Below, one piece after another: positions 9,573-20,399 of a stretch of DNA of 64,000 bases. Both the position numbers and the translations under genes were made by a program. Position 1 is the stretch's first letter. The number at the start of each line of letters is the position of its first letter. Under the pieces are notes generated by a model that ran no database searches, was not told the origin of the DNA, and saw only the letters and a program-made list of their open reading frames with translations. Source of the stretch: Schistocerca nitens (lineage: Eukaryota > Arthropoda > Insecta > Orthoptera > Acrididae); assembly GCF_023898315.1 (NCBI RefSeq), contig NC_064622.1:180130178-180194177 (forward strand), written 5' to 3'.

Positions 9573-10694
9573 CACTACTGTCCATTAAAATTGCTACACC
9601 AAGAAGAAATGCAGATGATAAACGGGTATTCATTGGACAAATATATTATACTAGAACTGACATGTGATTACATTTTCACGCAATTTCGGTGCATAGATCC
9701 TGAGAAATCAGGACCCAGAACAACCACCTCTGCCCGTAATAACGGCCTTGATACGCCTGGGCATTGAGTCAAACAGAGCTTGGATGGCGTGTACAGGTAC
9801 AGCTGCCCATGCTGCTTCAACACGATACCACTGTTCATCAAGAGTAGTGACTGGCGTATTGTGGCGACCCAGTTGCTCGGCCACCATTGACCACACGTTT
9901 TCAATTGGTGAGAGATGTGGAGAATGTGCTGGCCAGGACAGCAGTCGAACATTTTCTGTACCCAGAGAGGCCCGTACAGGACCTGCAACATGCGGTCGTG
10001 CATTATCCTGCTGAAATGTAGGGTTTCGCAGGGATCGAATGAAGGGTAGAGCCACGGGTCGTAACACATCTGAAATGAAACGTCCAATTTTCAAAGTGCC
10101 GTCAATGCGAACAAGAGGTGACCGAGACATGTAACCAGTGGCACCCCATACCATCACGCCTGGTGATATGCCAGTACGGCGATGATGAATACACGCTTCC
10201 AATGTGCGTGCACCGCGATGTCGCCAATCACGGATGCGACCATCATGATGCCGTAAACAGAATCTGGATTCATCAGAAAAAATTACGTTTTGCCATTCGT
10301 GTACCCAGGTTCGTCGTTGAGTACACCATCGCAGGCGCTCCTGTCTGTGATGCAGCGTCAAGGGTAACCGCAGCCATGGTCTCCGAGCTGATAGTCCATG
10401 CTGCAGCAAACGTCGTCGAACTGTTCGTGTAGATGGTTGTTGTCTTGCAAACGTCCCCATCTGTTGACTCAAGAATCGAGACGTGGTTGCACGATCCGTT
10501 ATAGCCATGCGCATAAGATGCCTGTCATCTCAACTGCTAGTGATACGAGGCCGTTGGGATCCAGCACGGCGTTCCGTTTTACCCTCCTGAACCCACCGAT
10601 TCCATATTCTGCTTACAGTCATTGGGGCGTGAGCAGCAATGTCGCGATACGATAAACCGCAATTACGATAGGCTAAAATCCGACCTTTATCAAA
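9573..10694 (-). mobile_element. Tc1 family 1, copy A, truncated
   Basis: Reverse-strand Tc1 element whose 3' terminal repeat (CACTACTGTCCATTAAAAT) lies at 9573, preceded by TA. The other end is missing: the sequence breaks at about 10694 inside the region coding the transposase N-terminus. Three bases on, a second copy of the same terminal repeat starts. It shares a 9-bp deletion and a TGA stop with copy C at 61.0 kb, not present in copy B next to it. Confidence 0.88.
9708..10514 (-). pseudogene. Tc1 transposase, DD34E catalytic domain (copy A)
   Basis: Catalyses excision and insertion at TA sites. The open frame of 268 residues starts at the first ATG after an in-frame TGA. It covers the second part of the DNA-binding region (RRRLLQHGLSARRPWLR), the first catalytic Asp in FSDESRF, the second in QQDNARPH, and the Glu in SPIENVW. 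Thirty-four residues lie between the last two, the canonical Tc1 spacing. The GGCSGS end is complete. The first paired helix-turn-helix is cut off by the TGA and by truncation, so DNA binding should be defective although the catalytic triad is intact. Confidence 0.88.
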
Positions 10695-10697
10695 CTA

Positions 10698-12102
10698 CAC
10701 TACTGTCCATTAAAATTGCTACACCAAGAAGAAATGCAGATGATAAACGGGTATTCATTGGACAAATATATTACACTAGAACTGACATGTGATTACATTT
10801 GAAACAATTTGGGTGCACAGATCCTGAGAAATCAGTACCCAGAACAACCACCTCTAGTCGTAATAACGGCCTTGATACGCCTTGGAATTGAGTCAAACAG
10901 AGATTGGATGGCGTGTACAGGTACAGCAGCCCATGCAGCTTCAACGCAATACCACAGTTCATCAACAGTAGTGACTGGCGTATTGTGACCAGCCAGTTGC
11001 TCAGCCACTATTGACAAGACGTTTCAGTTGGTGAGGGATCTGGAGAATGTGTTGGCCAGGGCAGCAGTCGAACATTTTCTGTATCCGGAAAGGCTCGTAC
11101 AGGACCTGCAACAAGCGGTCGTGCAATATCTTGCTGAAATGTAGGGTTTCGCAGGGATCGAATGAAGGGTAGAGCCACGGGTCGCAACACATCTGAAATG
11201 TAACGTCCACTGTTCAAAGTGCCGTCAATGCGAACAAGAGGTGACAGAGACGTGTAACCAATCGCACCCCATACCATCACGCAGGGTGTTACGCCAGTAT
11301 GGCGATGACGAATACACGCTTGCAATGCGCGTTCATCGCGATGTCGCCAAACACGGATGCGACTATCATGATGCTGTAAATAGAACCTGGATTCATCCGA
11401 AAAAATGACGTTTTGTCATTAGTGCACCCAGGTTCGTCTTTGAGTACACCATCGCAGGCGCTCCTGTCTGTGATGCAGCGTCAATGGTAACCGCAGCCAT
11501 TGTCTCCGAGCTGATAGTCCATGCTGCAGCAAACGTCGTCGAACTGTTCGTGCAGATGGTTGTTGTCTTGCAAACGTCCCCATCTGTTGTCTCAGGGATC
11601 GAGACGTGGCTGCACGATCCGTTACAGCCATGCGGATAAGATGCCTGTCATCTCGACTGCTAGTGATACGAGGCCGTTGGGATCCAGCACAGCGTTCCTT
11701 ATTACCCTCCTGAACCCACCGATTCCATATTCTGCCAACAGTCATTGGATCTCGACCAACGCGAGCAGCAATGTCGCGATACGATAAACCGTAATCGCGA
11801 TAGGCTACAATCCGACCTTTATCAAAGTCGGAAACGTGTTGGTACGCATTTTTCCTCCTTACACGAGGCATCACAACAACGTTTCACCAGGCATCGCCGG
11901 TCAACTGCTGTTTGTGTATGAGAAATCGGTTGGAAACTTTCCTCATGTCAGCGCGTTGTAGGTGTCACCACCGGCGCCAGTCTTGTGTGAATGCTCTGAG
12001 AAGCTAATCATTTGCATATCACAGCATCTTATTCCTGTCGGTTAAATTCCGCGTCTGTAGCACGTCATCTTCGGGGTGTAGCAATTTTAATGGCGAGTAG
12101 TG
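10698..12102 (-). mobile_element. Tc1 family 1, copy B, full length
   Basis: Element of 1405 bp with terminal inverted repeats of about 30 bp, flanked by TA at 10696-10697 and 12103-12104. On the minus strand the gene starts at 11874 (MPRVRRKNAYQHVSDFDKGR), an intact paired helix-turn-helix reading to 11419. Frameshifts then break the catalytic domain into pieces at 11325-11008, 11210-11001 and 11017-10832. Unlike copies A and C, it keeps the RVGRDPMTV segment and has CGA where they have TGA. It is inactive because of the frameshifts. Confidence 0.88.
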
Positions 12103-12104
12103 TA

Positions 12105-12517
12105 AGAAGATCCCCGGGACAGAGCATCGCAATAAGCATAAGAACTTACGTGACCAACGACATGCGACCTCAACTCGGCACGGAACAGAGGTCCCAATGA
12201 GATATTCGTACCGGCCTCCACCCAGAACCGTGCCCGCTTTCTCTCGTGTCAAGTCGGCCGACTGGTGAGGCACAGCGGATCAATTTGGTGGCCGGTCGGA
12301 CAATATGACTAACTAGCCCAGCCTACCCCCAACTGGCAAACTGACATTATTATATTATTGTTAGATCACCTTAGACAGTAACCATGTAAAACACAAGTAG
12401 AATTGACCACTTGAACCTTTTGCAGATTTGTTCCACCCCCACCCCTTTTTTTAAATGTCATACTCTCAAATAAGATTATAACACTAAGCCAGGGAAACAA
12501 CCAAAGATAACTGCAAT
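12105..12517. other. Unassigned sequence
   Basis: No recognised gene or repeat; it includes a short C-rich and T-rich patch near 12433-12454. Confidence 0.4.
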
Positions 12518-12530
12518 AAAGCTATTATTT

Positions 12531-13108
12531 AATTGCGTAGTCTTCCGCGGCCCGAGTCAGTCGACATAAAAGTTTTCTGGGTATTGTACCGCGTCATAAT
12601 GTAAAAAACTACTGCTGCTGGAGAAAAAACAACGTTTCCGCCACGGCTGCAGCGGCCTTCCTCTGGGTCTAATGGTGCGTTCTAGCTATGCAGTGTCCTT
12701 CATATTTTGTTACTGTTCACTGCGCATGCCATTACGTCATAATTTTAAAAAACAGTTGGTAAATAGCAGCCAACTTCTCATTCGACGGTGACCACCAGTC
12801 ATGGCACATAACACAAGAGCCAATAGACAACAGAGGTTACGTTCTCCCTCCACCACAGAACCTTTTAAAATAAAGTTCCCTCTCCTTCTTCCTTAAGTGA
12901 CCAATGAAACTACCTTTTTTAAAACTATGACGTAATGGCATGCGCAGTGAACATAACAACTAAAGATAAAGGACACTGCATGACTAGAACGCACCATTAG
13001 ACCCAGAAAAGGCCTCTGCAACCGTTGCCGAAACGTTGGTTTTTTCTCCAGCAGCAGTAGGTTTTTTGCATTATGACGCGGTGCAATACCCAGAAAACGT
13101 TTATGTCG
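12531..13108. mobile_element. Foldback element with about 205-bp arms
   Basis: A 578-bp element flanked by the 13-bp duplication AAAGCTATTATTT (12518-12530 and 13109-13121). Bases 12562-12765 and 12907-13108 are diverged reverse complements; both contain the CTGGGTATTG, GCTGCTGGAGAAAAAA and TTCACTGCGCATGCCATTA blocks. The 140-bp centre has no open frame. Each arm holds a short hairpin followed by GAAACGTTG. The duplication length does not fit a standard TA or 8-bp DNA transposon. A Penelope-type terminal repeat pair is a possible reading, but no protein supports it. Confidence 0.75.
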
Positions 13109-13121
13109 AAAGCTATTATTT

Positions 13122-13967
13122 GTCTTCAGAACTCAACGAACATATAAACAAGAGAGTAATGTTTAAACACAAGATTAATCCAAGGTAATTCAATAAGTTG
13201 CCTCCACAAATCCAGTATTTGGACAGCGTTAAGATTGACTGCGCATTCAAAAATTTCGGTAAATACAAATATGGCATGATACTAGTACAGGGCATTTATC
13301 AACAGTCCACAGTATCCACTATGTGACGGCCGCCTCTCTCTACGGCTAGGGCTAACGGACATCCAATTGGACGGCAAATGTAATTCTAAATCACAATTTT
13401 TTAAAAAAAGTTTAACAACTCGGTGCAATACCAGCCCTCTCTATCCCAGTACGTCTCATACTAGTTGGATCTCTTCACAGATCCACCAAAAAACAATACT
13501 ACAAGCAACTCAAACAATACTAAAACCAGTTACTGTGCAGCAACAGCGACGAACTGCAAGTAATCAGGGGCACACAGAAACTAGAAGCGGCCAAATTACC
13601 CAATAGACGTCGTCCGCTGAGACGACCGACGGACCAACCAATGGTCGTTTCCTGTGAAATCACAGGCAAGGGAAAAGGTTGCAAGTGAATCGCCAACTGA
13701 CAGTTTGTTACCAAGAGGTCACTTTGTCGGGTGGCAACACAATGGGCGGCGGCAGCAACACACTTTCGATGGAAAGCCAATAGCACCAGCCTCTCGGAAG
13801 AAAGCCTTTGGTCACTTGCCGCACAATCAGCCAACTGTCGTCCCGACTGCTTCAGCTCGGAGCCATGACTTCCTCCCAGCGCTGTCCAAACGGAACTCAT
13901 ACGCCACGAAAATTCGGCGCACTGGTCACGATGCAGTGGCAGCGCCACCGGACGACAAGAAGAGAAA
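13122..13967. other. Unassigned sequence
   Basis: Overlapping open frames of 134-165 codons occur on both strands from about 13520 to 14058. They run into the SINE at 13979 and show no domain, so I do not call a gene. Confidence 0.4.
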
Positions 13968-13978
13968 CCATGCAGGGG

Positions 13979-14178
13979 TTCAAAATGGTTCAAATGGCTC
14001 TGAGCACTATGGGACAACTGCTGAGGTCATCAGTCCCCTAGAACTTAGAACTACTTAAAACTAACTAACCTAAGGACATCACACACATCCATGCCCGAGG
14101 CAGGATTCGAACCTGCGACCGTAGTGGTCTCGCGGTTCCAGACTGTAGCGATTGAACCGCTCGGCCACTCCGGCCGGC
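13979..14178 (-). mobile_element. SINE A, copy 2
   Basis: Reverse-strand full-length copy, with the B box GGATTCGAACC visible on the plus strand at 14102-14112. It is flanked by the perfect duplication CCATGCAGGGG at 13968-13978 and 14179-14189. Sequence is close to the other copies. Confidence 0.92.
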
Positions 14179-14189
14179 CCATGCAGGGG

Positions 14190-15095
14190 AAGTCACCCGG
14201 AAGATAAATCGATACGAGCCGACACGGCTCAATGTCAGTGAAGCACTTCCAACAACAACTTATGAAGTAACAAAACAACAAACTTAAAGCACTTCATTTC
14301 CTAAATTGTTGCGAGTGACTGCATTGGCCTTTTCTCTTGGAAGATACAACATAAATATAGGATTTAAAAGGTTATTGCTAATTGGAGGAATGAATGGGTG
14401 GCGAATAACGAAACTGTCCATGTGAAATAATTAAGAATGTCTTATCCCTGTACTACTAAAGTTCAGTTGGTAAATTAAACGTAACTACTGTAAACTGTCG
14501 TAACGCCACACTTAAATAGTTTCCTTATTTTCCTTTCGCTCCATGAAGGGCGACATTAATGGCAGAGTCGTCAGATTCAACTGTTGTGAAAAAAAAAATG
14601 TGCAGGAAAGCTGCTCCAAAAATTTGAATGCGAGAGACAGTGCGTCTATTGCGTCCGTTAGCCACAGCTTTTGCAAGTTTCCCGACACCCTGACCAGAAG
14701 GGTGCAGCGCGAGAGGTGCGCCCGCTGCTTTTGGCACTATGTGGCCGTGTCTTGCCAACTGCGGGGTGCGCTTGTTCTTGAGCCAGGTGATGGAAGAGCC
14801 GATCAACGGACTACGACGCTACAAAGTCGCCAGCGTGTCACTGTCGTGGTATGAGTCAGTCATTGTCTCAGCTCATGTCGCTCGACGTCGCCATTAAAAG
14901 TTTGTGAATAGCCGCGCAAGCCTGTGAACAGCTGCTTCATGTGGGGAAAGTTCGTTTCGTCGCTAAGCCATACTCACACGGGATGAGGCAGCTAACGTTA
15001 AAGTAGATGTGGACGGGACATCCGACCTGACGAGAGACAGCGCTGGCGGCACACGGGACGAAAATGGACGCGCGTAAAATAGTTACGTTAACTCC
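14190..15095. other. Unassigned sequence
   Basis: Contains the 25-bp segment shared with 8050-8074 (here 14207-14231). No coding motifs were recognised in the remainder. Confidence 0.4.
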
Positions 15096-15144
15096 ATTGG
15101 CGATTGTTGAGGATGAGCTGTTACGGCACAGAACGGTAAGGGGT

Positions 15145-16475
15145 TGTTGTTGTTGTGGTCTTCAGTCCTGAGACTGGTTTGATGCAGCTCTCCATGCTAC
15201 TCTATCCTGTGCAAGCTTCTTCATCTCCCAGTACCTACTGCAACCTACATCCTTCTGAATCTGCTTAGTGTATGCATCTCTTGGTCTCCCCCTACGATTT
15301 TTACCCTCCACGCTGCCCTCCAATACTAAATTGGTGATCCCTTGATGCCTCAGAACATGTCCTACCAACCGATCCCTTCTTCTGGTCAAGTTGTGCCACA
15401 AACTCCTCTTCTCCCCAATCCTATTCAGTACCTCCTCATTAGTTATGTGATCTACCCATCTAATCTTCAGCATTCTTCTGTAGCACCACATTTCGAAAGC
15501 TTCTATTCTCTTCTTGTCCAAACTATTTATCGTCCATGTTTCACTTCCATACATGGCTACACTCCATACAAATACTTTCAGAAAAGACTTCCTGACACTT
15601 AAATCTATACTCGATGTTAACAAATTTCTCTTCTTCAGAAACGCTTTCCTTGCCATTGCCAGTCTAAATTTTATATCCTCTCTACTTCGACCATCATCAG
15701 TTATTTTGCTCCCCAAATAGCAAAACTCCTTTACTACTTTAAGTGTCTCATTTCCTAATCTAATACCCTCAACATCACCCGACTTAATTCGACTACATTC
15801 CATTATCCTCGTTTTGCTTATGTTGATGTTCATCTTATATCCTCCCTTCAAGACACCATCCATTCCGTTCAACTTCTCTTCCATGTCCTTTGCTGTCTCT
15901 GACAGAGTTACAATATCATCGGCGAACCTCAAAGTTTTTATTTCTTCTCCATGGATTTTAATACCTACTCTGAATTTTTCTTTTGTTTCCTTTACTGCTT
16001 GCTCAATATACAGATTGAATAACATCGGGGAGAGGCTACAACCCTGTCTTACTCCCTTCCCAACCACTGCTTCCCTTTCATGTCCCTCGACTCTTATAAC
16101 TGCCATCTGGTTTCTGTACAAATTGTAAATAGCCTTTCGCTCCCTGTATTTTACCCCCGCCACCTTTAGAATTTGAAAGAGAGTATTCCAGTCAACATTG
16201 TCAAAAGCTTTCTCTAAGTCTACAAATGCCAGAAACGTAAGTTTGCCTTTCCTTAATCTTTCTTCTAAGATAAGTCGTAAGGTCAGTATTGCCTCACGTG
16301 TTCCAGTATTTCTACGGAATCCAAACTGATCTTCCTCGAGGTCGGCTTCTACTAGTTTTTCCATTCGTCTGTAAAGAATTCGTGTTAGTATTTTGCAGCT
16401 GTGTCTTATTAAACTGATTGTTCGGTAATTCTCACATCTGTCAACACCTGCTTTCTTTGGGATTGGAATTATGAT
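15145..16475 (-). mobile_element. RTE-type LINE, 5'-truncated, with 49-bp target duplication
   Basis: Reverse-strand insertion of 1331 bp. The 3' end is a run of CAA units (TTG on the plus strand) at 15145, as in the two other RTE copies. The 5' end is cut inside the reverse transcriptase gene. It is flanked by two identical 49-bp direct repeats, 15096-15144 and 16476-16524, which I read as an unusually long target-site duplication. Perfect flanks and an open coding frame argue for a young insertion. Confidence 0.92.
15162..16475 (-). CDS. RTE reverse transcriptase, C-terminal part, open frame
   Basis: About 437 codons of LINE sequence are open without a stop. They begin at IPIPKKAGVDRCENYRTISL, pass through EEDQFGFRRNTGTREA, FVDLEKAFDNV, the palm motif GVRQGCSLSPMLFNLYI and the catalytic LRFADDIV. 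They end in the RTE C-terminal domain with CRRMLKIRWVDHITNEEVL and a stop just before the CAA tail. The endonuclease and fingers are missing. The frame happens to stay open upstream through the target duplication to an ATG at 16556, giving a 464-residue chimeric frame. That start belongs to flanking DNA, so expression is unproven. Confidence 0.85.
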   Translation of the reverse strand: MIIPIPKKAGVDRCENYRTISLIRHSCKILTRILYRRMEKLVEADLEEDQFGFRRNTGTREAILTLRLILEERLRKGKLTFLAFVDLEKAFDNVDWNTLFQILKVAGVKYRERKAIYNLYRNQMAVIRVEGHEREAVVGKGVRQGCSLSPMLFNLYIEQAVKETKEKFRVGIKIHGEEIKTLRFADDIVTLSETAKDMEEKLNGMDGVLKGGYKMNINISKTRIMECSRIKSGDVEGIRLGNETLKVVKEFCYLGSKITDDGRSREDIKFRLAMARKAFLKKRNLLTSSIDLSVRKSFLKVFVWSVAMYGSETWTINSLDKKRIEAFEMWCYRRMLKIRWVDHITNEEVLNRIGEKRSLWHNLTRRRDRLVGHVLRHQGITNLVLEGSVEGKNRRGRPRDAYTKQIQKDVGCSRYWEMKKLAQDRVAWRAASNQSQD

Positions 16476-16524
16476 ATTGGCGATTGTTGAGGATGAGCTG
16501 TTACGGCACAGAACGGTAAGGGGT

Positions 16525-18239
16525 AGAAACTGGAAAAAAATGTTATTAAAATTCACTCACATTGTCACAGTCAAAGTGTAGTCATGCTAGAGACATGGCG
16601 GAAACAGAATGCAAGCCAATATGTTGCACTCTCTGCCGAGTAAGTATTCACCAAAAACTGCCACAGAAAACCAAAGGAGCTCGTAAGGCATATTGCAAGA
16701 AACAGTATCTCTTTCATAGGAGCACATTGCGAGGAACCGGCGCAGCAACAGCCTGTTAAGTGAATGTAGCAGAATAAGAAGGAAATATTCGGCCATTAAG
16801 TGACGAACTTTGCGTCGTTGCCTCACTCCAGTTCCTTTTAAATACACCAGCTCTACAGCTCTCCTCACGAGTTGATTATTGGAATCGACGGCATTCACAA
16901 TAACAGCACAGGATTCCATGTTTGCGAAACGGTAGTGAATATAAGTACCTAGATGCTCCAGCACAGCCTATGAAATAACCGAAGATGTATTCAAGATGGT
17001 GGACTGCACCTGATGAACTTCATGCTGCCCGCCGCCACCATCTTTTGATGTAAAACTGACTATTTACCGACAACACCACATCGCAGAGGGCTGCCAGTAT
17101 CGGACTTCAACACGCCTCTTGGAGTCCACGTTCCTGTTCAACACCAGACGCCATCGGGTGCTGAAACCTAGCAGGGGTAAGGAGGAGAGCAACGGACCAC
17201 ACGACTAGCGATAGCAGATACATCGCGGATGGTTCGTCAAGGGTCATCGTAGAATACGGAATGGGACCGAGTAAACTCCAGCAGCCAGCCCGAAACGACC
17301 GCACCTGCTAGTTGACAGTCTGCCACGGTGCCAGGGTTGCAGACGTCACCTCCTAAGCGAGCAAACGCCGGACTGCTTCGGCGGACGCCAGCTAGAATCC
17401 AACATGCAGCTGAATGAGCAACAGCCGAGGCTTGTGTGGAAGAACAACGACTTGTTAACATTGTGAGTAAATAACTGACCTCTAATAATGTTTTACTAGC
17501 GTCGAGGACGGTTTACAGGTTCCCAACAGCTATCCTGGCTTCACGCAGAGGCTACTCCTATCGGCCCTTCGTAGAACGGAGAAAATCGCGAAGAAAATTC
17601 TAGACTCGTCGATGGCTAGAACAACGAGGTGATGGTAGAAGAACACTTTATACTCCTGTACAACGATTTCAAACATATTCTACTAGAAGTTACTCGTTGA
17701 CTTAACTGAATTATGACAAATTTGGTTTTAATCTCAATATAGTTAAGGTATTCTAACAGTCTGCGCACGCTTGATATCCATATTCACGATGTTACTTTGA
17801 CTACCAACAATCTAAAATAACATGATTCATCTTATAGATTTCAAGATCGAGATTTGTTTCGTAGCTTCATTCGAATGGAAAAAGAGATTTCTTCGAAGCT
17901 GCTCACCATCACTGAAAAAGATATTTACTGGCAATATAAAAACATGAGCTAGCCCACAATCCAATAGACATAATGTACAATTATATTTGTAATAATGCTT
18001 TACAGAAAGTTTGATAATAGCGAAAACGTCTAGTGTATAACATGTATTTACTTTCAAACAGACTGGCCATCACGTTAAGATTTTGAGCACTGGGGAAGCA
18101 GTCCAGTCGTAGGCCACTGCAACAAGACTTGCAGCAACTACATTATTTGTTATAAATAGTATCTATTATTGAGATAATACTTCCTTAAATAAATAATACA
18201 AATCAACAATACTTTAGAAAACAAAAGGTAAGAGAAAAG
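16525..18239. other. Unassigned sequence, 1.7 kb
   Basis: A 125-codon minus frame at 16587-16964 and several shorter ones have no recognised domain. From about 17600 the DNA becomes AT-rich. I see no terminal repeats or tandem structure. Confidence 0.4.
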
Positions 18240-18325
18240 GTGGTGGATGCGAACCTGCTGACTTTCTTCTCACTCCGCGAGAGGTCATGACGCTACCAAC
18301 TGCGCTACAGCTTCAGCGTAGCAAT
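18240..18325 (-). other. tRNA-like segment (pseudo-tRNA or SINE head)
   Basis: On the minus strand an A-box-like TAGCGCAGTTGGTAGCG is followed about 45 bases later by the B-box-like GGTTCGCATCC. Together they give D-arm and T-arm shapes. The acceptor stem is not convincing and no CCA or poly(T) terminator was seen. A decayed tRNA-derived repeat is more likely than a working tRNA. The next 320 bp (18326-18653) are AT-rich and unassigned. Confidence 0.35.
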
Positions 18326-18666
18326 CTTGTCACAGTATATGACACACACTGTTTAAATCTTGAATCTACAGATCTTATTATTTGATATTTCAGATGAAAT
18401 TTTACCGAAAATTCACGGTTTTGCTATATTATCATTGCGCCCTAGCATTGAAATCTTATGCTTTCGTAGCACACAAGATATAACACCACAAACATCAATA
18501 AAAGGAAACTTTTAACTACCGATACATCTTTTCCTGTTATTTTACTCGTATTATAACAAATAGTAGCTCAAAGAACGCGTTTTCTAAAAATCTTGAATTT
18601 GCTGTTTCTTTGAAACAGCTTATATTCATTCCACGTAAACTGTGAGAAAAAAACAACAAATACGAT

Positions 18667-19042
18667 CCAGAATGAGATTTTCAGTCTGCAGCGGAGTGTG
18701 CGCTGATATGAAACTTCCTGGCAGATTAAAACTGTGTGCCGGAATGAGACTCGAACTCCGCTGCAGAGTGAAAATCTCATTCTGGAAACATCCCCTAGGC
18801 TGTGGCTAAGCCATGTCTCCGCAATATCCTTTCTTTCAGGAGTGCTAGTTCTGAAAGGTTCGCAGGAGAGATTCTGTTAAGTTTGGAAGGTAGGAGACGA
18901 GATATTGGCAGAAGTAAAGCTGTGAGGACGGGGCGTGTGTCGTGCTTGGGTAGCTCAGTTGGTAGAGCACTTGCCTGCGAAAGGCAACGGTCCCGAGTTC
19001 GAGTCTCGGTCGGGCACACAGTTTTAATCTGTTAGGAAGTTT
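18667..19042. mobile_element. Paired tRNA-like element, copy 2
   Basis: A 376-bp relative of 7202-7703, flanked by CAACAAATAYGAT at 18654-18666 and 19043-19055 (one mismatch). The plus-strand tRNA-like unit (about 18946-19018) is complete, with AGCTCAGTTGGTAGAGC and TTCGAGTCTCGG arms. The left unit is mostly deleted: only GAGACTCGAACTC at about 18748 remains before the sequence turns back into GCAGAGTGAAAATCTCATTC. Confidence 0.78.
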
Positions 19043-19403
19043 CAACAAATATGATGTTTAACGCCATTTAATATGATGACTCTTATGTACTGTTTGTGGC
19101 GTAAAATCCTGTCGCATCTCATGGGCCACGTTCGTCTCCAGGAGGCAAAAACCTGACTTGCCAGATTCTTTATCTCACGCTACGCTTGTGGAACGTGAAA
19201 TTCCACCCTATGACGTCACCAGCATCTCGTCCACTTGCGTTTTAACGTTCCACGGGAGGACGGTTCACCTTCCCTCGCTGCACCCACCATCCTCTAAACT
19301 CTGCATAGGCCGTCTATCAGTGTAAGAGCAATGCGTTATTCCTATTCTCTCTCTGTCTCTCCCCACGTCTCCCCTCGCTCTCCCTCCCTTCCTCTCTCTA
19401 TGT

Positions 19404-20238
19404 CGAACTTCGTGCTCGACTTGCCGGTCACACCTTTATTTATACCGATGGCTCCAAAACTGTCGATGGTGTCGGCTGTGCCTTTGTCGTCGGGGCCGCC
19501 ACCTTTAAATACCGGCTCCTCGACCAACGTTCCAGCTTTACGGCCGAGCTTTTTGCTCTCCATCAGGCCGTTCAGTATGCCCGCCGCCACCGCCATTCAT
19601 CGTATGTACTCTGCTCTGACTCACTCAGTGCTCTTCAGAGCCTTGGAGCTCCCTATCCGGTCCATCCCTTGGCTCAACGGATACAGCAGTCCCTCCATTC
19701 TTTCGCTGATAATGGTTCTCCTGTCAGCTTTCTGTGGGTTCCCGGACATGTAGGAGTGCCTGGGAATGAGGCTGCGGATGCTGCAGCCAAGGCTGCAGTC
19801 CTCCTGCCTCGGCCAGCCTCCCATTGTGTCCCGTCATCTGACGTTCGTGGGGATGTTTGTAAGAGGCTTGTGTCGTTGTGGTGGGATGCTTGGTCATCCC
19901 TCCAAGGAAACAAGCTCCGGGCAGTAAAACCGCTCCCAACTGCTTGGACAACCTCCTTCCGACCATCTCGGCGAGAGGAGGTCCTTCTGACCAGGTTGCG
20001 GATTGGGCATTGCCGGTTAAACCACCGCTACCTGCTCTCCGGTGACCCAGCCCTGCAGTGCCCTTGTGGCCAGGCATTAACAGTGCGCCATGTTTTATTG
20101 TCGTGTCCCCGCTTTAGTCAATCTCGTGTTGTCCTGTCCCTGCCATCTACTTTACCGGATATTTTAGCTGATGACGCTCGAGCAGCTGCTCGTTTTCTGC
20201 GTTTTATAACTTTGACTGGCTTGTCCAAAGACATCTAA
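19404..20238 (+). CDS. LINE RNase H and C-terminal zinc-knuckle domain, open partial frame
   Basis: One uninterrupted frame to the stop at 20236-20238. It holds the four acidic residues expected for RNase H: YTDGSK (about 19441), AELFAL (about 19540), CSDSLSAL (about 19615) and NEAADAAA (about 19765). The HVGVPGNEAAD region is well kept. The tail carries RLRIGHCRLNHRYLLSG and the knuckle CPCGQALTVRHVLLSC near 20068-20107. RNase H removes RNA from the RNA-DNA hybrid during LINE insertion. The upstream RT is missing by truncation. The frame enters from the flanking DNA without its own start, so it is a fragment. Confidence 0.85.
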
Positions 20239-20388
20239 CATTTTTACTTATTTTATCTACATCTTTGTTAGGTCTTTCTGGTGTCCCCCCTCCCCTTGAG
20301 TTTTACTAGATTCCCTGTGCTCTCACAACAGTGACTGGGCGCTAATGACCTCAGTAGTTGAGCGCCCTTAAACCCCACAAAAAAAAAA
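19404..20388 (+). mobile_element. I-type LINE 3' end, 5'-truncated
   Basis: Plus-strand insertion flanked by the perfect duplication TCTCTCTATGT (19393-19403 and 20389-20399). It ends in a poly(A) tract at 20378-20388. The coding part is an RNase H domain and zinc-knuckle tail. The 3' untranslated region holds a stem-loop at 20337-20367 (GGGCGC paired with GCGCCC) whose loop TAATGACCTCAGTAGTTGA matches the loop in the SINE A tails. RNase H downstream of RT is typical of the I group of clades. Confidence 0.88.
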
Positions 20389-20399
20389 TCTCTCTATGT

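Noticed and set aside
13520-14058. Overlapping frames of 165 (minus) and 134 (plus) codons
   Set aside because: They run into the SINE at 13979, overlap on both strands and lack motifs; GC bias explains them.
16587-16964. 125-codon minus frame
   Set aside because: No motif or family recognised; not called as a gene.
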